Positions 44,897-54,722 of a DNA stretch of 64,000 nucleotides are shown here, piece by piece; position 1 is the first letter of the stretch; each line of letters starts with the position of its first letter. The translations under genes were made by a program, and so were the position numbers. The notes beneath the pieces are model-generated. The model worked only from the letters and a program-made list of their open reading frames with translations. It ran no database searches and was not told the DNA's origin. Origin of the DNA: Nitrosovibrio sp. Nv4 (GTDB lineage: Bacteria > Pseudomonadota > Gammaproteobacteria > Burkholderiales > Nitrosomonadaceae); NCBI GenBank assembly GCA_945860135.1, contig CAMAPK010000001.1, positions 62,001 through 126,000 of the forward strand. Reading direction: 5' to 3'.

Positions 44897-45438
44897 AGGC
44901 AATCCCTACCGCGATCCCCGCAGTTCTGATCATTGAACCCAAAGTCTTTGGCGATGCCCGCGGCTTTTTCTTTGAAAGCTTCAACCAGCGGGCCTTCAGC
45001 CAAGCCACCGGGCTGGACGTAAACTTCGTGCAGGACAATCACAGCCGCTCGGCCAAGGGCGTGCTGCGTGGCCTGCATTACCAGATCCAGCAACCCCAGG
45101 GGAAACTGGTGCGCGTGGTGCGCGGTGCGGTATTTGACGTGACCGTGGACATCCGCAAATCCTCTGCCACTTTTGGCCAATGGGTAGGGGTGGAACTGAC
45201 CGAGGACAACCACCGTCAGTTGTGGATTCCGCCGGGATTTGCCCATGGCTTTTACGTGTTGAGCGACAGCGCCGACTTTCTGTACAAAACCACTGACTAC
45301 TACGCGCCCGAGTTTGAGCGTAGCCTCGTCTGGAACGACCCCAATATCGGGATTGTCTGGCCACTGGATACGCAACCCATCGTCTCGGCCAAGGATGCGC
45401 AGGGAATGAGTCTGACCGATGCCGAGGTATTCGCATGA
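44893..45438 (+). CDS. rfbC: dTDP-4-dehydrorhamnose 3,5-epimerase
   Basis: The 181-residue cupin has [37 protein letters not shown] (catalytic His in GLHYQ) and the [22 protein letters not shown] region. It completes the four-enzyme dTDP-L-rhamnose set. The start is a TTG overlapping the rfbA stop (TTGA), the only start that gives the normal N-terminus. Order B-D-A-C with short overlaps shows a single operon despite the S23 insertion. Confidence 0.95.
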   Translation: MKAIPTAIPAVLIIEPKVFGDARGFFFESFNQRAFSQATGLDVNFVQDNHSRSAKGVLRGLHYQIQQPQGKLVRVVRGAVFDVTVDIRKSSATFGQWVGVELTEDNHRQLWIPPGFAHGFYVLSDSADFLYKTTDYYAPEFERSLVWNDPNIGIVWPLDTQPIVSAKDAQGMSLTDAEVFA

Positions 45439-45543
45439 GCCTGCATTGCGCATCACCTGCCAGGTTTGCCGCAGACGCGGACAGCGCAGCAGACACTCGC
45501 AAATTTGTATTCTTAGCGTACGCCTGACGGTTTAATCTACGGC

Positions 45544-46665
45544 ATGCAGCAACCGCAATCACAAATACATGAAAGCCCTGATCCGGATAACGATACACCG
45601 GCCACCGGGCAAAAACAGAAAATGACGGGTGCGACTGCTGCCCGGGAGTTTCCGCTGCGCGAAGCGCATGAACTGGTGCGCGATCTGATGACGCCCAACC
45701 CCTGGATTTACTGGCTGGACTTTCTTTTTCACATCACCCTGGGCTGGGCCGCCTTTGCGACCGCCCTGTACACGCCGCTATTTTCTGTCTGGCAGATTCT
45801 GGCCTGTGTGATCGCAACATTCGCCCTTTATCGCGCAGTGATCTTCATTCACGAACTGGCACACCTGAAGAAAGGCACGTTTCAAACATTCCGTCTGGTG
45901 TGGAACCTCATTTGCGGCATCCCGCTGCTGATCCCATCCTTTACCTATGACGGCGTACACAACGACCATCACAAACCCGATGTCTACGGTACCAGCAAGG
46001 ATGGCGAGTATGTCCCCTTTGCCACCCGCAAACCGGCGGAGATGATCAGCTACGTGCTGCTGTCGTTTGCTTTGCCGCTGGCCTTTATCGGCCGCTTTCT
46101 GCTGCTGACGCCGCTGTCTTATCTGATCCCGCCGCTGCGCAAATTTGTCTGGGAACGGGCGTCGTCCCTCACCATCGATATGAATTACAAGCGTGCGGAA
46201 AACGCCATCCGCAATGACAAAAACTGGCGGCTGCAGGAATTCGCCACTTTTCTGTTCGCAGCCATAATCGTTACCTGCATCGCGCTGGACATCCTGCCCT
46301 ACCGGGCACTGATTCTCTGGTATGTGATCGGCATGTTCATTTTCTTTCTCAACTCGCTGCGCACGCTCGCCGCGCATGCCTACCGCAACCCCGGTGAACA
46401 CAAGATGGAGTTCGCCGAACAGTATCTCGATTCCATCAATGTCCCTGGCAACTTGTTCATTACCGGCTTATGGGCACCGGTGGGTCTGCGCTATCACGCC
46501 ACGCATCATCTCTTCATGAGCATGCCCTACCACAACCTCGGCAAGGCGCAGCGTCGTCTGGTAAACGGCCTGAGTGACAACACGCTTTACCTGCAAACCC
46601 TGCGCAAGGGCCTGTGGGATGCGCTGCGGCGCATCTGGAGCGAAGCGTCAGCAGCAACACGTTGA
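45544..46665 (+). CDS. Membrane fatty-acid desaturase family protein
   Basis: The 373-residue integral membrane protein has three histidine clusters: HELAH (103-107), HNDHH (139-143) and HATHH near residue 320. These bind the di-iron centre of desaturases and hydroxylases. Four to six hydrophobic segments lie between them. It probably introduces a double bond or hydroxyl into a lipid or a carotenoid-like substrate. It starts 105 bp after rfbC and is followed after 48 bp by a phosphoglycerate-mutase-like gene. No link to the sugar genes is evident. Confidence 0.85.
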   Translation: MQQPQSQIHESPDPDNDTPATGQKQKMTGATAAREFPLREAHELVRDLMTPNPWIYWLDFLFHITLGWAAFATALYTPLFSVWQILACVIATFALYRAVIFIHELAHLKKGTFQTFRLVWNLICGIPLLIPSFTYDGVHNDHHKPDVYGTSKDGEYVPFATRKPAEMISYVLLSFALPLAFIGRFLLLTPLSYLIPPLRKFVWERASSLTIDMNYKRAENAIRNDKNWRLQEFATFLFAAIIVTCIALDILPYRALILWYVIGMFIFFLNSLRTLAAHAYRNPGEHKMEFAEQYLDSINVPGNLFITGLWAPVGLRYHATHHLFMSMPYHNLGKAQRRLVNGLSDNTLYLQTLRKGLWDALRRIWSEASAATR

Positions 46666-46713
46666 CCGGCGAATTATGACCAGTGACAGCATGCTGCACC
46701 GGCAGGGCGGCGC

Positions 46714-47403
46714 ATGACGCAACTTGTTCTGATGCGACACGGGCAAAGCATCTGGAACCAGGAAGGACGTTTCACCGGTTGGAGCGATAGCGCACTTAGC
46801 CCGCAAGGCGAACAGGAATCGGAACGGGCCGGCCGCCTGCTCAGGCAGACGGGACATGCGTTTGATCTGTGTTTTACCTCGGAACTCCAGCGCGCCACCG
46901 ATACGGTACGTATCGTATTGACAGCAATGGGGCTGGCCCAACTGCCGGTGCAGCAGAGCTGGCGCCTGAACGAACGCCACTTTGGCGCCATGGAAGGATA
47001 CAGCCGTCTGGGCGCTGTCCGGCAATTTGGTCTGTGGCCGGTAATCAAATGCCAATTGCAATTCGCCGCAGCACCACCGCCCCTTGATCCCAGTGATGTG
47101 CGCTGCCCGGGAAACCAGCCGCGTTATTCAAACATCAGCAAAAAGGATTTGCCGCTGGCAGAGAGTGTGCAGCAGACCCTGCTGCGCGTACAGCCTTACT
47201 GGCAGGAAACCATCGTGCCCCAGATCCAGTGCGGAAAGCGGGTTCTGATTGTCTCGCACAAGAATGCTCTGCGCGCGTTGCGGCTGTTGCTGGAAAGCCT
47301 GTCCGCTGCCCAGGCGATGAGATTGACCATCGACACCGGCCGACCACTGGTGTACGAACTTGATGATAGCCTCCATCCTATCCAACGCGCCTATCTGGAC
47401 TGA
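46714..47403 (+). CDS. Phosphoglycerate-mutase-like protein (GpmA family, divergent)
   Basis: The 229-residue histidine phosphatase has LVLMRHGQSIWN with catalytic His9, the FTGWSDSALSPQGEQESERAG motif, Glu87 in NERHFGAMEG and a second His182. The usual second motif AHGNSLRALV reads SHKNALRALR here, with Gly replaced by Lys. Other glycolytic GpmA motifs are also altered, such as GYSRLGAVRQFG replacing GLNKAETA. It may have a different substrate from 3-phosphoglycerate. Gene position beside a polysaccharide locus would fit a sugar-phosphate role, but this is a guess. Confidence 0.8.
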   Translation: MTQLVLMRHGQSIWNQEGRFTGWSDSALSPQGEQESERAGRLLRQTGHAFDLCFTSELQRATDTVRIVLTAMGLAQLPVQQSWRLNERHFGAMEGYSRLGAVRQFGLWPVIKCQLQFAAAPPPLDPSDVRCPGNQPRYSNISKKDLPLAESVQQTLLRVQPYWQETIVPQIQCGKRVLIVSHKNALRALRLLLESLSAAQAMRLTIDTGRPLVYELDDSLHPIQRAYLD

Positions 47404-47468
47404 GGGAATAATGGGGATAGTCGCCCTACAGGAAGGAACGGGAGTGAAGATGAAACTTGGGTTACCAA

Positions 47469-48239
47469 TCAAATTCGATCAAATACAAAGCAGGTTTCGC
47501 CCCAATTCTCGGTCGTCTTGAACTTCACCTTGAATCCCGCCTGCTCCAACAGGCTGACCGCTTCCTGCTGCTCTTCGACAGTGCCCAGCTCTATGGTAAT
47601 GGACTTGAGTGCAGGATTTCTTAACACTTTCTCGGCGCCTTTGAGAATTGCAATCTCGATACCATCGACGTCTATCTTGATGTAGTTGGGGAACGGAAAC
47701 CCCCATTTATCGCACAAGTCATCCAGCGTCACCCCGAACATGCCTTGAATATGGCTGGCCGGTCTTTTCATGTTCTTCAGGTCTTCTTTGCCAAACTGGG
47801 AACGGTTCCCGCCGGGAATGAACTTCGGGATATACAATTGGGAAAATCCGCTCTCACCGGATACAGCGACACAATAAGCCGTGATGTTCTTTTCAAGCTT
47901 GTTTAAATAGATGTTCCTGTTCAGCGAATAGTAGTTGAGTCCCTGCGGCTCAAAGGCGTACACCCGCACTTTGTCGCCATATTTCTTCGCGGGATACAGC
48001 GAATACTGACCAATATTTGCGCCCAGATCAAAATAGCACGAATCGGGCTCGAAACTGTCAAGCCAGTCCAGCGTATCCGGTTCCTTAATGGAGTAGGTTT
48101 TGGCCCGCATCAGAGTCCGCCAGTGATCCACGGCGACGCGGATCGGCTGGCCTCTAACGTTCACTTTGGTGTAGCCGCCCTTTAGCCCGTAAAGCGCCAC
48201 CAAAAAAACTGACAAAATATCCTTAAAAAATGAATACAT
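47469..48239 (-). CDS. FkbM-family methyltransferase
   Basis: The 256-residue protein has the SAM motif YFDLGANIGQYSLYPAKKYG, then RVYAFEPQGLNYYSLNRNI, the FkbM domain KIDVDGIEIAILKGAEKVL and ITIELGT. These enzymes O-methylate sugars or polyketides. The ATG at 48239 is chosen; a 30-residue upstream extension (GTG/ATG) has no family pattern. It is on the opposite strand in the polysaccharide locus and divergent from rfbF, so it likely methylates a residue of the surface glycan. Confidence 0.85.
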   Translation of the reverse strand: MYSFFKDILSVFLVALYGLKGGYTKVNVRGQPIRVAVDHWRTLMRAKTYSIKEPDTLDWLDSFEPDSCYFDLGANIGQYSLYPAKKYGDKVRVYAFEPQGLNYYSLNRNIYLNKLEKNITAYCVAVSGESGFSQLYIPKFIPGGNRSQFGKEDLKNMKRPASHIQGMFGVTLDDLCDKWGFPFPNYIKIDVDGIEIAILKGAEKVLRNPALKSITIELGTVEEQQEAVSLLEQAGFKVKFKTTENWGETCFVFDRI

Positions 48240-48421
48240 GTTTGCCGTTATCTCACTGTTATTCTGCTGTTGTTTGACATTGACCGAGTCAGATGCGTGC
48301 AGTTTCGTGGATTCGACGACGAAGTGCAACTTTTTCCGAAATATGAGGATATGACTAACATGCAGCCGATCGTGGTATACGATCTCAGCAGTAAGCTAAT
48401 CCCTGTTCAGCGTTACAATAT

Positions 48422-48439
48422 AGACCACCAGGGTGGTCT
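48422..48439. promoter_or_regulatory. 8-bp inverted repeat upstream of rfbF
   Basis: AGACCACC, AG, GGTGGTCT forms an 18-bp palindrome 33 bp before the rfbF start, just after a TACAAT that could be a -10 element (48414). This placement fits an operator, but no regulator is known. Confidence 0.4.
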
Positions 48440-48471
48440 GGCAACTCGCAATGACGATATGAGGGAGCAAT

Positions 48472-49239
48472 ATGAAAGCAATCATTCTCGCAGGTGGTCT
48501 CGGTACTCGCATCAGCGAGGAAACGTCTACTCGGCCCAAGCCCATGGTTGAAATTGGTGGCAAGCCGATTTTATGGCACGTCATGAAGACCTATTCGGCC
48601 CATGGCATCCATGATTTCATCATCTGCTGTGGCTACAAAGGCTATGTGATCAAAGAGTACTTTGCCAATTACTTTCTGCACATGTCGGATGTCACTTTTG
48701 ATATGGAATCCAATAAAATGGAAGTTCATCAGCGCAACGCCGAACCCTGGCGGGTGACGCTGGTGGACACTGGCGAGGAAACCATGACCGGTGGTCGCAT
48801 CAAGCGTGTCGCCAGTTATGTTGGGAATGAGGATTTTTGCTGCACCTATGGCGACGGCATCGGTGATGTTGACATCACGCGCTTAATCGCATTCCACAAA
48901 CAACATGGCAAGCTTGCCACGTTGACAGCAACGCAACCACCGGGACGTTTTGGCGCATTGGAACTATCTGGCAGCGACATTCTGCATATCCAAGAGAAGC
49001 CCCGGGGCGATGGCAGTTGGATCAACGGTGGCTTTTTTGTACTCTCCCCCAAGGTGTTCGACTATATAGAGGGTGACCATACTCTCTGGGAAAAGGAACC
49101 GATGGAACGCTTGGCGCAGACAGGCCAACTCTCCGCCTATCTCCATCATGGTTTCTGGCAGCCTATGGACACATTACGTGACAAAAACCATCTGGAAGAA
49201 TTATGGGTAAGCGGCAAGGCGCCATGGAAAACATGGTAG
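48472..49239 (+). CDS. rfbF: Glucose-1-phosphate cytidylyltransferase
   Basis: The 255-residue enzyme makes CDP-glucose from CTP and glucose 1-phosphate. It has [50 protein letters not shown] and the C-terminal [16 protein letters not shown]. This is the first step of CDP-3,6-dideoxyhexose synthesis (also named ddhA or ascA). GAGGGAG lies just upstream of the ATG. It overlaps the next gene by 16 bp. Confidence 0.96.
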   Translation: MKAIILAGGLGTRISEETSTRPKPMVEIGGKPILWHVMKTYSAHGIHDFIICCGYKGYVIKEYFANYFLHMSDVTFDMESNKMEVHQRNAEPWRVTLVDTGEETMTGGRIKRVASYVGNEDFCCTYGDGIGDVDITRLIAFHKQHGKLATLTATQPPGRFGALELSGSDILHIQEKPRGDGSWINGGFFVLSPKVFDYIEGDHTLWEKEPMERLAQTGQLSAYLHHGFWQPMDTLRDKNHLEELWVSGKAPWKTW

Positions 49240-50315
49240 ACAGATCATTTTGGGCAGGTAAGGTTGTACTGCTAACCGGGCACACCGGTTTCAAAGGGAG
49301 CTGGCTTTCTCTATGGCTACAATCCATGGGCGCGCAAGTGGTTGGCTACGCACTGCCACCACCCACCGATCCAAGTCTATTTATCGCTGCAAATGCTGCT
49401 GAAGGCATGACCAGTCTCGTTGGGGATATACGCGACTTTCCTGCACTTTCATCCACATTCGTGAAACACCAGCCTGAGATCGTCATCCATATGGCTGCGC
49501 AACCTTTGGTACGCTATTCCTACATCAACCCAATCGAAACCTATTCCACCAATGTGATGGGCACTGTCCACCTGCTGGAAGCCGCAAGACTGACCGGTAG
49601 CGTACGGGCCATCGTCAACGTGACGAGCGACAAATGCTATGAGAATCGCGAGTGGGTGTGGGGCTATCGGGAGAACGAACCGATGGGCGGATACGATCCC
49701 TACAGCAGCAGCAAAGGTTGCGCCGAACTGGTCGCATCTGCCTACCGAAACTCATACTTCAACCCAAATAATTTTGCAGAGCATGGCCTAGCTTTGGCTT
49801 CGGCAAGAGCGGGTAATGTGATCGGCGGCGGCGACTGGGCAGAGGATCGGCTCATTCCGGATATAATGCATGCCATTATGCAAGGCAAGCCGGTAAACAT
49901 TCGCAACCCCCACGCTACCCGGCCATGGCAGCATGTGCTGGAGCCCCTGAGCGGCTACCTGCTGCTCGCACAAAAGCTCTATGAAGCGGGCGCAGGTTAC
50001 GCGGAAGGCTGGAACTTTGGGCCAAACGATGAAGATGCCAAACCGGTATTATGGATCGCCAAGCGGCTAACCGACATGTGGGGAGAAGGCGCGAGCTGGA
50101 TGCTGGATGGGGGCGATCATCCGCACGAGGCGCATTACCTGAAATTGGATTGTTCCAAAGCAAAAGCACGCTTGGACTGGCATCCAAAATGGCATCTCGA
50201 AGACACATTGAGTGCAATTATCGACTGGCACCGCGCATATCGGGATGGAAAAAACATGCGTGAACTAACGCTACAGCAGATCAGCGCATATGACGATAGT
50301 TCTCAAAAACACTAA
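49224..50315 (+). CDS. rfbG: CDP-glucose 4,6-dehydratase
   Basis: The 363-residue SDR converts CDP-glucose to CDP-4-keto-6-deoxyglucose. It has [41 protein letters not shown], the catalytic [13 protein letters not shown] and [14 protein letters not shown]. The ATG at 49224 is preferred; 49233 is also possible. It overlaps both neighbours, so ddhA-ddhB-ddhC is a tightly coupled operon. Confidence 0.95.
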   Translation: MENMVDRSFWAGKVVLLTGHTGFKGSWLSLWLQSMGAQVVGYALPPPTDPSLFIAANAAEGMTSLVGDIRDFPALSSTFVKHQPEIVIHMAAQPLVRYSYINPIETYSTNVMGTVHLLEAARLTGSVRAIVNVTSDKCYENREWVWGYRENEPMGGYDPYSSSKGCAELVASAYRNSYFNPNNFAEHGLALASARAGNVIGGGDWAEDRLIPDIMHAIMQGKPVNIRNPHATRPWQHVLEPLSGYLLLAQKLYEAGAGYAEGWNFGPNDEDAKPVLWIAKRLTDMWGEGASWMLDGGDHPHEAHYLKLDCSKAKARLDWHPKWHLEDTLSAIIDWHRAYRDGKNMRELTLQQISAYDDSSQKH

Positions 50316-51645
50316 GCAGGGGTTTGAAGTGGATAAGGCAGAGTTGAAACAACAGATATTCGATCTGGTCGAACAATACAGTGCGTTGCATTTTGCGGAG
50401 AAGCCATTTCAAGCTGGCACCAGCGTTATCCCGCCATCTGGCAAAGTACTTGGAGCGAGCGAATTGAAAAATATGGTCGAGGCATCCCTGGATGGATGGC
50501 TTACCACTGGGCGCTTCAATGAGGCCTTCGAGCGGCGCTTGGCAGATTTCCTAGGTGTAAAACACGTACTTACCACCAATTCCGGCTCATCCGCCAACCT
50601 GCTGGCTTTTTCAGCATTAACTTCGCCGCAACTCGGTAAACGCGCTATCAAGCCGGGTGACGAGGTCATCAGCGTTGCCGCCGGCTTCCCCACCACGGTT
50701 AACCCTATCCTGCAATACGGAGCGGTGCCGGTGTTTGTGGACGTGCACATCCCCACTTACAACATTGATCCGGCATTGATCGAAGCCGCGATATCGGATA
50801 AAACCAAAGCGATCATGCTGGCCCATACGCTGGGCAATCCGTACAATCTCGCCAAAATCGTCCACATTGCCAAGAAATATAACCTCTGGCTGATTGAAGA
50901 TTGCTGCGATGCGCTTGGATCTACTTACGACGAAAAGCTTGTCGGCACCTTCGGCGACATCGGCACCCTAAGCTTCTACCCCGCGCACCACATCACCATG
51001 GGCGAGGGTGGAGCAATCTTCACCAACAATAACGACCTCAAACGCATCATCGAATCCTTTCGTGACTGGGGACGTGATTGCTACTGTCAGCCCGGCAAGG
51101 ACAACACCTGCGGCAAGCGCTTTGGCTGGCAGCTCGGTACACTACCATTTGGCTATGACCACAAGTACACCTACTCACACCTTGGCTACAATCTCAAGAT
51201 ATCAGATATGCAGGCGGCCTGCGCATTGGCGCAGATGGACAGGCTGCCTGGATTCATCGAGGCACGCAAACGCAACTTCGTCTTCCTCAAAGACCGGCTG
51301 AAATCTTGTGAGGAATTTCTGATCCTGCCCGAGGCAACACCTGGCAGCGATCCATCCTGGTTCGGCTTCCCGATCACCGTCCGAGACTCAGCGGGTATCG
51401 CGCGGGTTGAGCTTCTCAAGTACCTTGATCAACACAAAGTCGGCACGCGTCTGCTGTTTGCCGGCAACCTCACCCGCCAGCCCTATTTTCAAGGCAGGAC
51501 GTATCGTGTCAGTGGTGAACTCATTAACACCGACGCCATTATGAACAGCACCTTCTGGATCGGCGTTTATCCGGGACTGAATGATGCAATGCTTGATTAC
51601 ATCTGCGACCGGATTGAGACATTCTTCGGCGTGAGTGATTGGTAA
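50290..51645 (+). CDS. rfbH: CDP-4-keto-6-deoxyglucose 3-dehydratase (E1)
   Basis: The 451-residue PMP-dependent iron-sulfur enzyme removes the C3 hydroxyl. Two features prove its type. The aminotransferase Lys is replaced by His233 in [13 protein letters not shown], the dehydratase mark. The cysteines follow C206-x57-C264-x1-C266-x7-C274, the spacing reported for the [2Fe-2S] cluster of Yersinia E1. It overlaps rfbG by 26 bp. No ferredoxin-type reductase (E3, rfbI/ddhD) gene is in the window, so the electron donor must be encoded elsewhere. Confidence 0.96.
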   Translation: MTIVLKNTKQGFEVDKAELKQQIFDLVEQYSALHFAEKPFQAGTSVIPPSGKVLGASELKNMVEASLDGWLTTGRFNEAFERRLADFLGVKHVLTTNSGSSANLLAFSALTSPQLGKRAIKPGDEVISVAAGFPTTVNPILQYGAVPVFVDVHIPTYNIDPALIEAAISDKTKAIMLAHTLGNPYNLAKIVHIAKKYNLWLIEDCCDALGSTYDEKLVGTFGDIGTLSFYPAHHITMGEGGAIFTNNNDLKRIIESFRDWGRDCYCQPGKDNTCGKRFGWQLGTLPFGYDHKYTYSHLGYNLKISDMQAACALAQMDRLPGFIEARKRNFVFLKDRLKSCEEFLILPEATPGSDPSWFGFPITVRDSAGIARVELLKYLDQHKVGTRLLFAGNLTRQPYFQGRTYRVSGELINTDAIMNSTFWIGVYPGLNDAMLDYICDRIETFFGVSDW

Positions 51646-51651
51646 TACGCC

Positions 51652-52695
51652 GTGCAAAACCGACTGGCAGAAGACCTCAATAGCATCCTTGATCGTGGAC
51701 AGATGCTTTGGCCCGATCTCAAAGGTGCGCGATTCTTCATAACTGGGGGCACGGGATTTATCGGCACTTGGCTGCTGGAAAGCTTTGTCTGGTTGAATGA
51801 TCACCTAGATCTGGACATGAGCGCTGTCGTCCTGACACGTAATGCTGAGGCTGTTAGCAGAAAAATACCTCATTTGGCGCACCACCCTAGCATTAAATTA
51901 TTGCAGGGCGACATAAGAGCCATCACCTGCCCAGAGAAAGATTTTTCATTCGTTATCCATGGCGCCACCGATGCCAGTGCCAAATTGAATGCAGAAGACC
52001 CCATCCTCATGTTTGATACTATTGTGGCAGGAACGCGGCGAGCACTTGATATTGCCGTGCAATCCGGAGCAAAAAAATTCCTTTTCCTCAGCTCGGGTGC
52101 AGTATATGGTGATCAACCATCGCACATATCCCACAGCTCTGAATCCGACACTATCGGTCCAGACTGCTCCGATGCAGGAGCCGCTTATGCAGAAGGCAAG
52201 CGTGCTGCAGAAATGTTGTGCGCTCTGTATGCCAAGCAGCATGGTATCGAGACCAAACTGGCACGTTGCTTTGCCTTTGTCGGTCCTTACTTGCCACTCG
52301 ATAGCCACTTCGCGATCGGCAATTTCATCCGTGATGCCATAGCCAAGAATACGATTTCCATCAGTGGTGACGGTACACCATACCGCTCTTACCTATATGC
52401 AGCAGATCTGACTTTGTGGCTATGGACAGTTCTGCTATGTGGTCAGACAGCTCACCCTTACAACATTGGCTCAAGCCGAGCCCTCAGCATTGCAGAGCTT
52501 GCCGCACTCGTTAACACGACGCTTGGCGGTGGTGGCATACACATCACGCAGCAACCGCAGCCGGGAACTGTACCCAAACGGTATGTGCCTTCAGTAAAGC
52601 GTGCCGAAACTGAACTTGGTCTCACACAAACTATCACCTTGGAACAGGCCATCATCAAAACTGCCCGTTGGCATGGCTGGGAGCAACCCTCATGA
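51652..52695 (+). CDS. NAD(P)-dependent sugar epimerase/reductase, YerF-like position
   Basis: The 347-residue extended SDR has FFITGGTGFIGTWLLE, VIHGATDASAKLN, the SSGAVYGDQ active Ser region and YAEGKRAAEML with Tyr and Lys. The start is a GTG at 51652, 6 bp after rfbH. Following rfbF-G-H, and preceding a TPP enzyme, it fits the reductase YerF of yersiniose A synthesis, which reduces the acetyl-branched sugar. It could instead be a CDP-abequose/paratose synthase. The next ATG overlaps its stop. Confidence 0.8.
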   Translation: MQNRLAEDLNSILDRGQMLWPDLKGARFFITGGTGFIGTWLLESFVWLNDHLDLDMSAVVLTRNAEAVSRKIPHLAHHPSIKLLQGDIRAITCPEKDFSFVIHGATDASAKLNAEDPILMFDTIVAGTRRALDIAVQSGAKKFLFLSSGAVYGDQPSHISHSSESDTIGPDCSDAGAAYAEGKRAAEMLCALYAKQHGIETKLARCFAFVGPYLPLDSHFAIGNFIRDAIAKNTISISGDGTPYRSYLYAADLTLWLWTVLLCGQTAHPYNIGSSRALSIAELAALVNTTLGGGGIHITQQPQPGTVPKRYVPSVKRAETELGLTQTITLEQAIIKTARWHGWEQPS

Positions 52696-54509
52696 AAATT
52701 AAAGTAGCGGATTATCTGGCAAAACGCATTGCCGAGGCGGGCGTCCGCCACGTGTTCATGATCTCCGGCGGCGGAGCCATGCACCTCAATGATGCCATCG
52801 GCAGAAATAAGGATCTGGAATACGTTTGCAACCACCACGAACAGGCTTGTGCAATTGCGGTTGAAGGCTACTCCCGCACAACAGGCAATCTGGGTGTAGC
52901 CATTGTCACCAGTGGCCCAGGTGGCACCAATACGCTTACCGGCGTATTGGGGCTATGGCTGGACTCCATCCCCGGAATGTTCATTTCCGGACAGATAAAA
53001 TACGGCACGACGGTTGAGAGTACTGGGTTGCCACTGCGTCAGCTCGGTGATCAGGAAGCCAACATCATTGCCATTGTCCGCTCAATCACCAAATATGCCG
53101 TGATGGTGCGCGATCCCAAGAGCATTCGCTATCACTTTGAAAAAGCTCTTTATCTTGCCCGCAATGGGCGGCCTGGCCCAGTTTGGCTGGACATTCCCCT
53201 AGATGTCCAGGCGGCCATGATCAATGAGGATGAGTTATTGCCCTACAGTCTGGCAGAGGATCGGATTTGCTTCGACTTGGAACCCGTCAAGGCACAGGCA
53301 GCAATCATTATCGAGCGTATTCGTGCAGCCGAGCGACCAGTATTTCTGGCTGGCAACGGCATTCGCCTTGCTGGAGCCATGGATCTCTTTCACGAAGTGA
53401 TCGACCTGCTCGGCGTGCCCGTGCAAACGGGGATGGGTGGCAATGATGTTATTCACTCCGACCACCCGCTATTCTTCGGCCGCCCCAGCGTCACAGGCGA
53501 CCGATCCAGCAACTTCATCATCCAGAACGCTGACGTCCTGCTGACCATCGGGGTTCGTCTCGGGGTCAGAACCGTTTCTTACCTGTTTAAAGCATTCGCT
53601 CGTGCAGCGTACAAAATCATCGTTGACATCGATCCTGTCGAACTCAAAAAGCCCACTATTTTCCCCGATATGCCAGTCCATTGTGATGCCAAGATCCTGC
53701 TGGAAGAAATAGCGCGGCAACTGCGCGGCAGCCCATTGCCACGCAAGGAGAACTGGATTGAGTGGTGTCGCGAAAGACGTCGCCGCTACCCTAGTGTGAC
53801 CCCGGAATGGCGCGCACAAAAGGATTACGTCAACTCATTCCATTTCGTTGATGTTCTCTCCGGTGAGCTGTCTTCCAGCGACGTTATTGTTCTTGCCAAT
53901 GGAGCAGCAAATACCTGCACCTTCCAGGCTATCAAACTCAAGAAAGGGCAGCGTCTGTTCACCAACACGGGCTGCGCTGCAATGGGCTACGATCTGCCGG
54001 CCGCTATCGGAGCGTGCTTTGCCAATGACCGCAAACAGGTTATTTGCATCGCTGGTGACGGCAGCATCCAGATGAACCTGCAGGAATTGCAGACTATTGT
54101 TCACCACAAGCTGCCCATCAAGATTTTTCTGCTCAACAACAATGGCTATACTTCCATACGTCTTACCCAGGATGCTTATTTCCCGGGTGGCTATGTTGCA
54201 GCCGATCCGAGCAGTGGCGTAACTTTTCCTAATATTCAAAAAATCTGCGCCGCTTACGGCATTCAATCCAATCAGGCTGCCAATCATGAAGAACTGTTGG
54301 AGAAAATTCGTCAGACATTAGCAGTACCAGGGCCGGCTTTATGCGAGATCATGATGGCACCCGATCAGCTTCTATATCCAAAACTGGCATCCGAGGTGAA
54401 GCCAGATGGCACCATGATCTCCAAACCATTGGAAGACATGTATCCCTTTCTCGATCGTGCAGAGTTTCTAGAAAATATGCTTATCGAGCCCTGGGATAGC
54501 AGTAAATAA
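52692..54509 (+). CDS. TPP-dependent enzyme, YerE-like
   Basis: The 605-residue protein of the acetolactate synthase superfamily has the cofactor Glu50 in CNHHEQACAIAVEGYSR, FAD-binding middle domain and TPP/Mg motif IAGDGSIQMNLQELQT...LNNNGYTSIR. In the yersiniose pathway YerE moves an acetyl unit from pyruvate onto CDP-3,6-dideoxy-4-keto-hexose. Its position directly after rfbH and a reductase, with ATGA overlap, makes this the most likely job. It is somewhat longer than the usual 560-580 residues. The general TPP call is firm, the YerE call is inference. Confidence 0.85.
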   Translation: MKIKVADYLAKRIAEAGVRHVFMISGGGAMHLNDAIGRNKDLEYVCNHHEQACAIAVEGYSRTTGNLGVAIVTSGPGGTNTLTGVLGLWLDSIPGMFISGQIKYGTTVESTGLPLRQLGDQEANIIAIVRSITKYAVMVRDPKSIRYHFEKALYLARNGRPGPVWLDIPLDVQAAMINEDELLPYSLAEDRICFDLEPVKAQAAIIIERIRAAERPVFLAGNGIRLAGAMDLFHEVIDLLGVPVQTGMGGNDVIHSDHPLFFGRPSVTGDRSSNFIIQNADVLLTIGVRLGVRTVSYLFKAFARAAYKIIVDIDPVELKKPTIFPDMPVHCDAKILLEEIARQLRGSPLPRKENWIEWCRERRRRYPSVTPEWRAQKDYVNSFHFVDVLSGELSSSDVIVLANGAANTCTFQAIKLKKGQRLFTNTGCAAMGYDLPAAIGACFANDRKQVICIAGDGSIQMNLQELQTIVHHKLPIKIFLLNNNGYTSIRLTQDAYFPGGYVAADPSSGVTFPNIQKICAAYGIQSNQAANHEELLEKIRQTLAVPGPALCEIMMAPDQLLYPKLASEVKPDGTMISKPLEDMYPFLDRAEFLENMLIEPWDSSK

Positions 54510-54650
54510 CGGCGATCAACCGCTTCGGCAAGCTAATGCAGGAATTACGAGCCTTCACAAGGGGCTTATGGGATTGCCTGACAACAGAAGCAAGTGCAAA
54601 ATCTGATGAGCGAAAAATAAAGTTTGAAGGAACAAGAGGGATTAACCGCA

Positions 54651-54722
54651 ATGAAAATAATACAGACTGGACGTGATCGGATTATTACACTGAAATTGGG
54701 AGATTTTGATGAACAAAATTGA
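54651..54722 (+). CDS. Possible 23-codon leader ORF before the lyase gene
   Basis: An ATG with AAGAGGG twelve bases upstream opens a 23-codon frame that ends 14 bp inside the lyase gene in another phase. The peptide (MKIIQTGRDRIITLKLGDF then DEQN) has no known match to me. It may be a translated leader for coupling, a remnant of an older gene, or chance. The rest of 54510-54650 shows nothing recognisable. Confidence 0.25.
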   Translation: MKIIQTGRDRIITLKLGDFDEQN

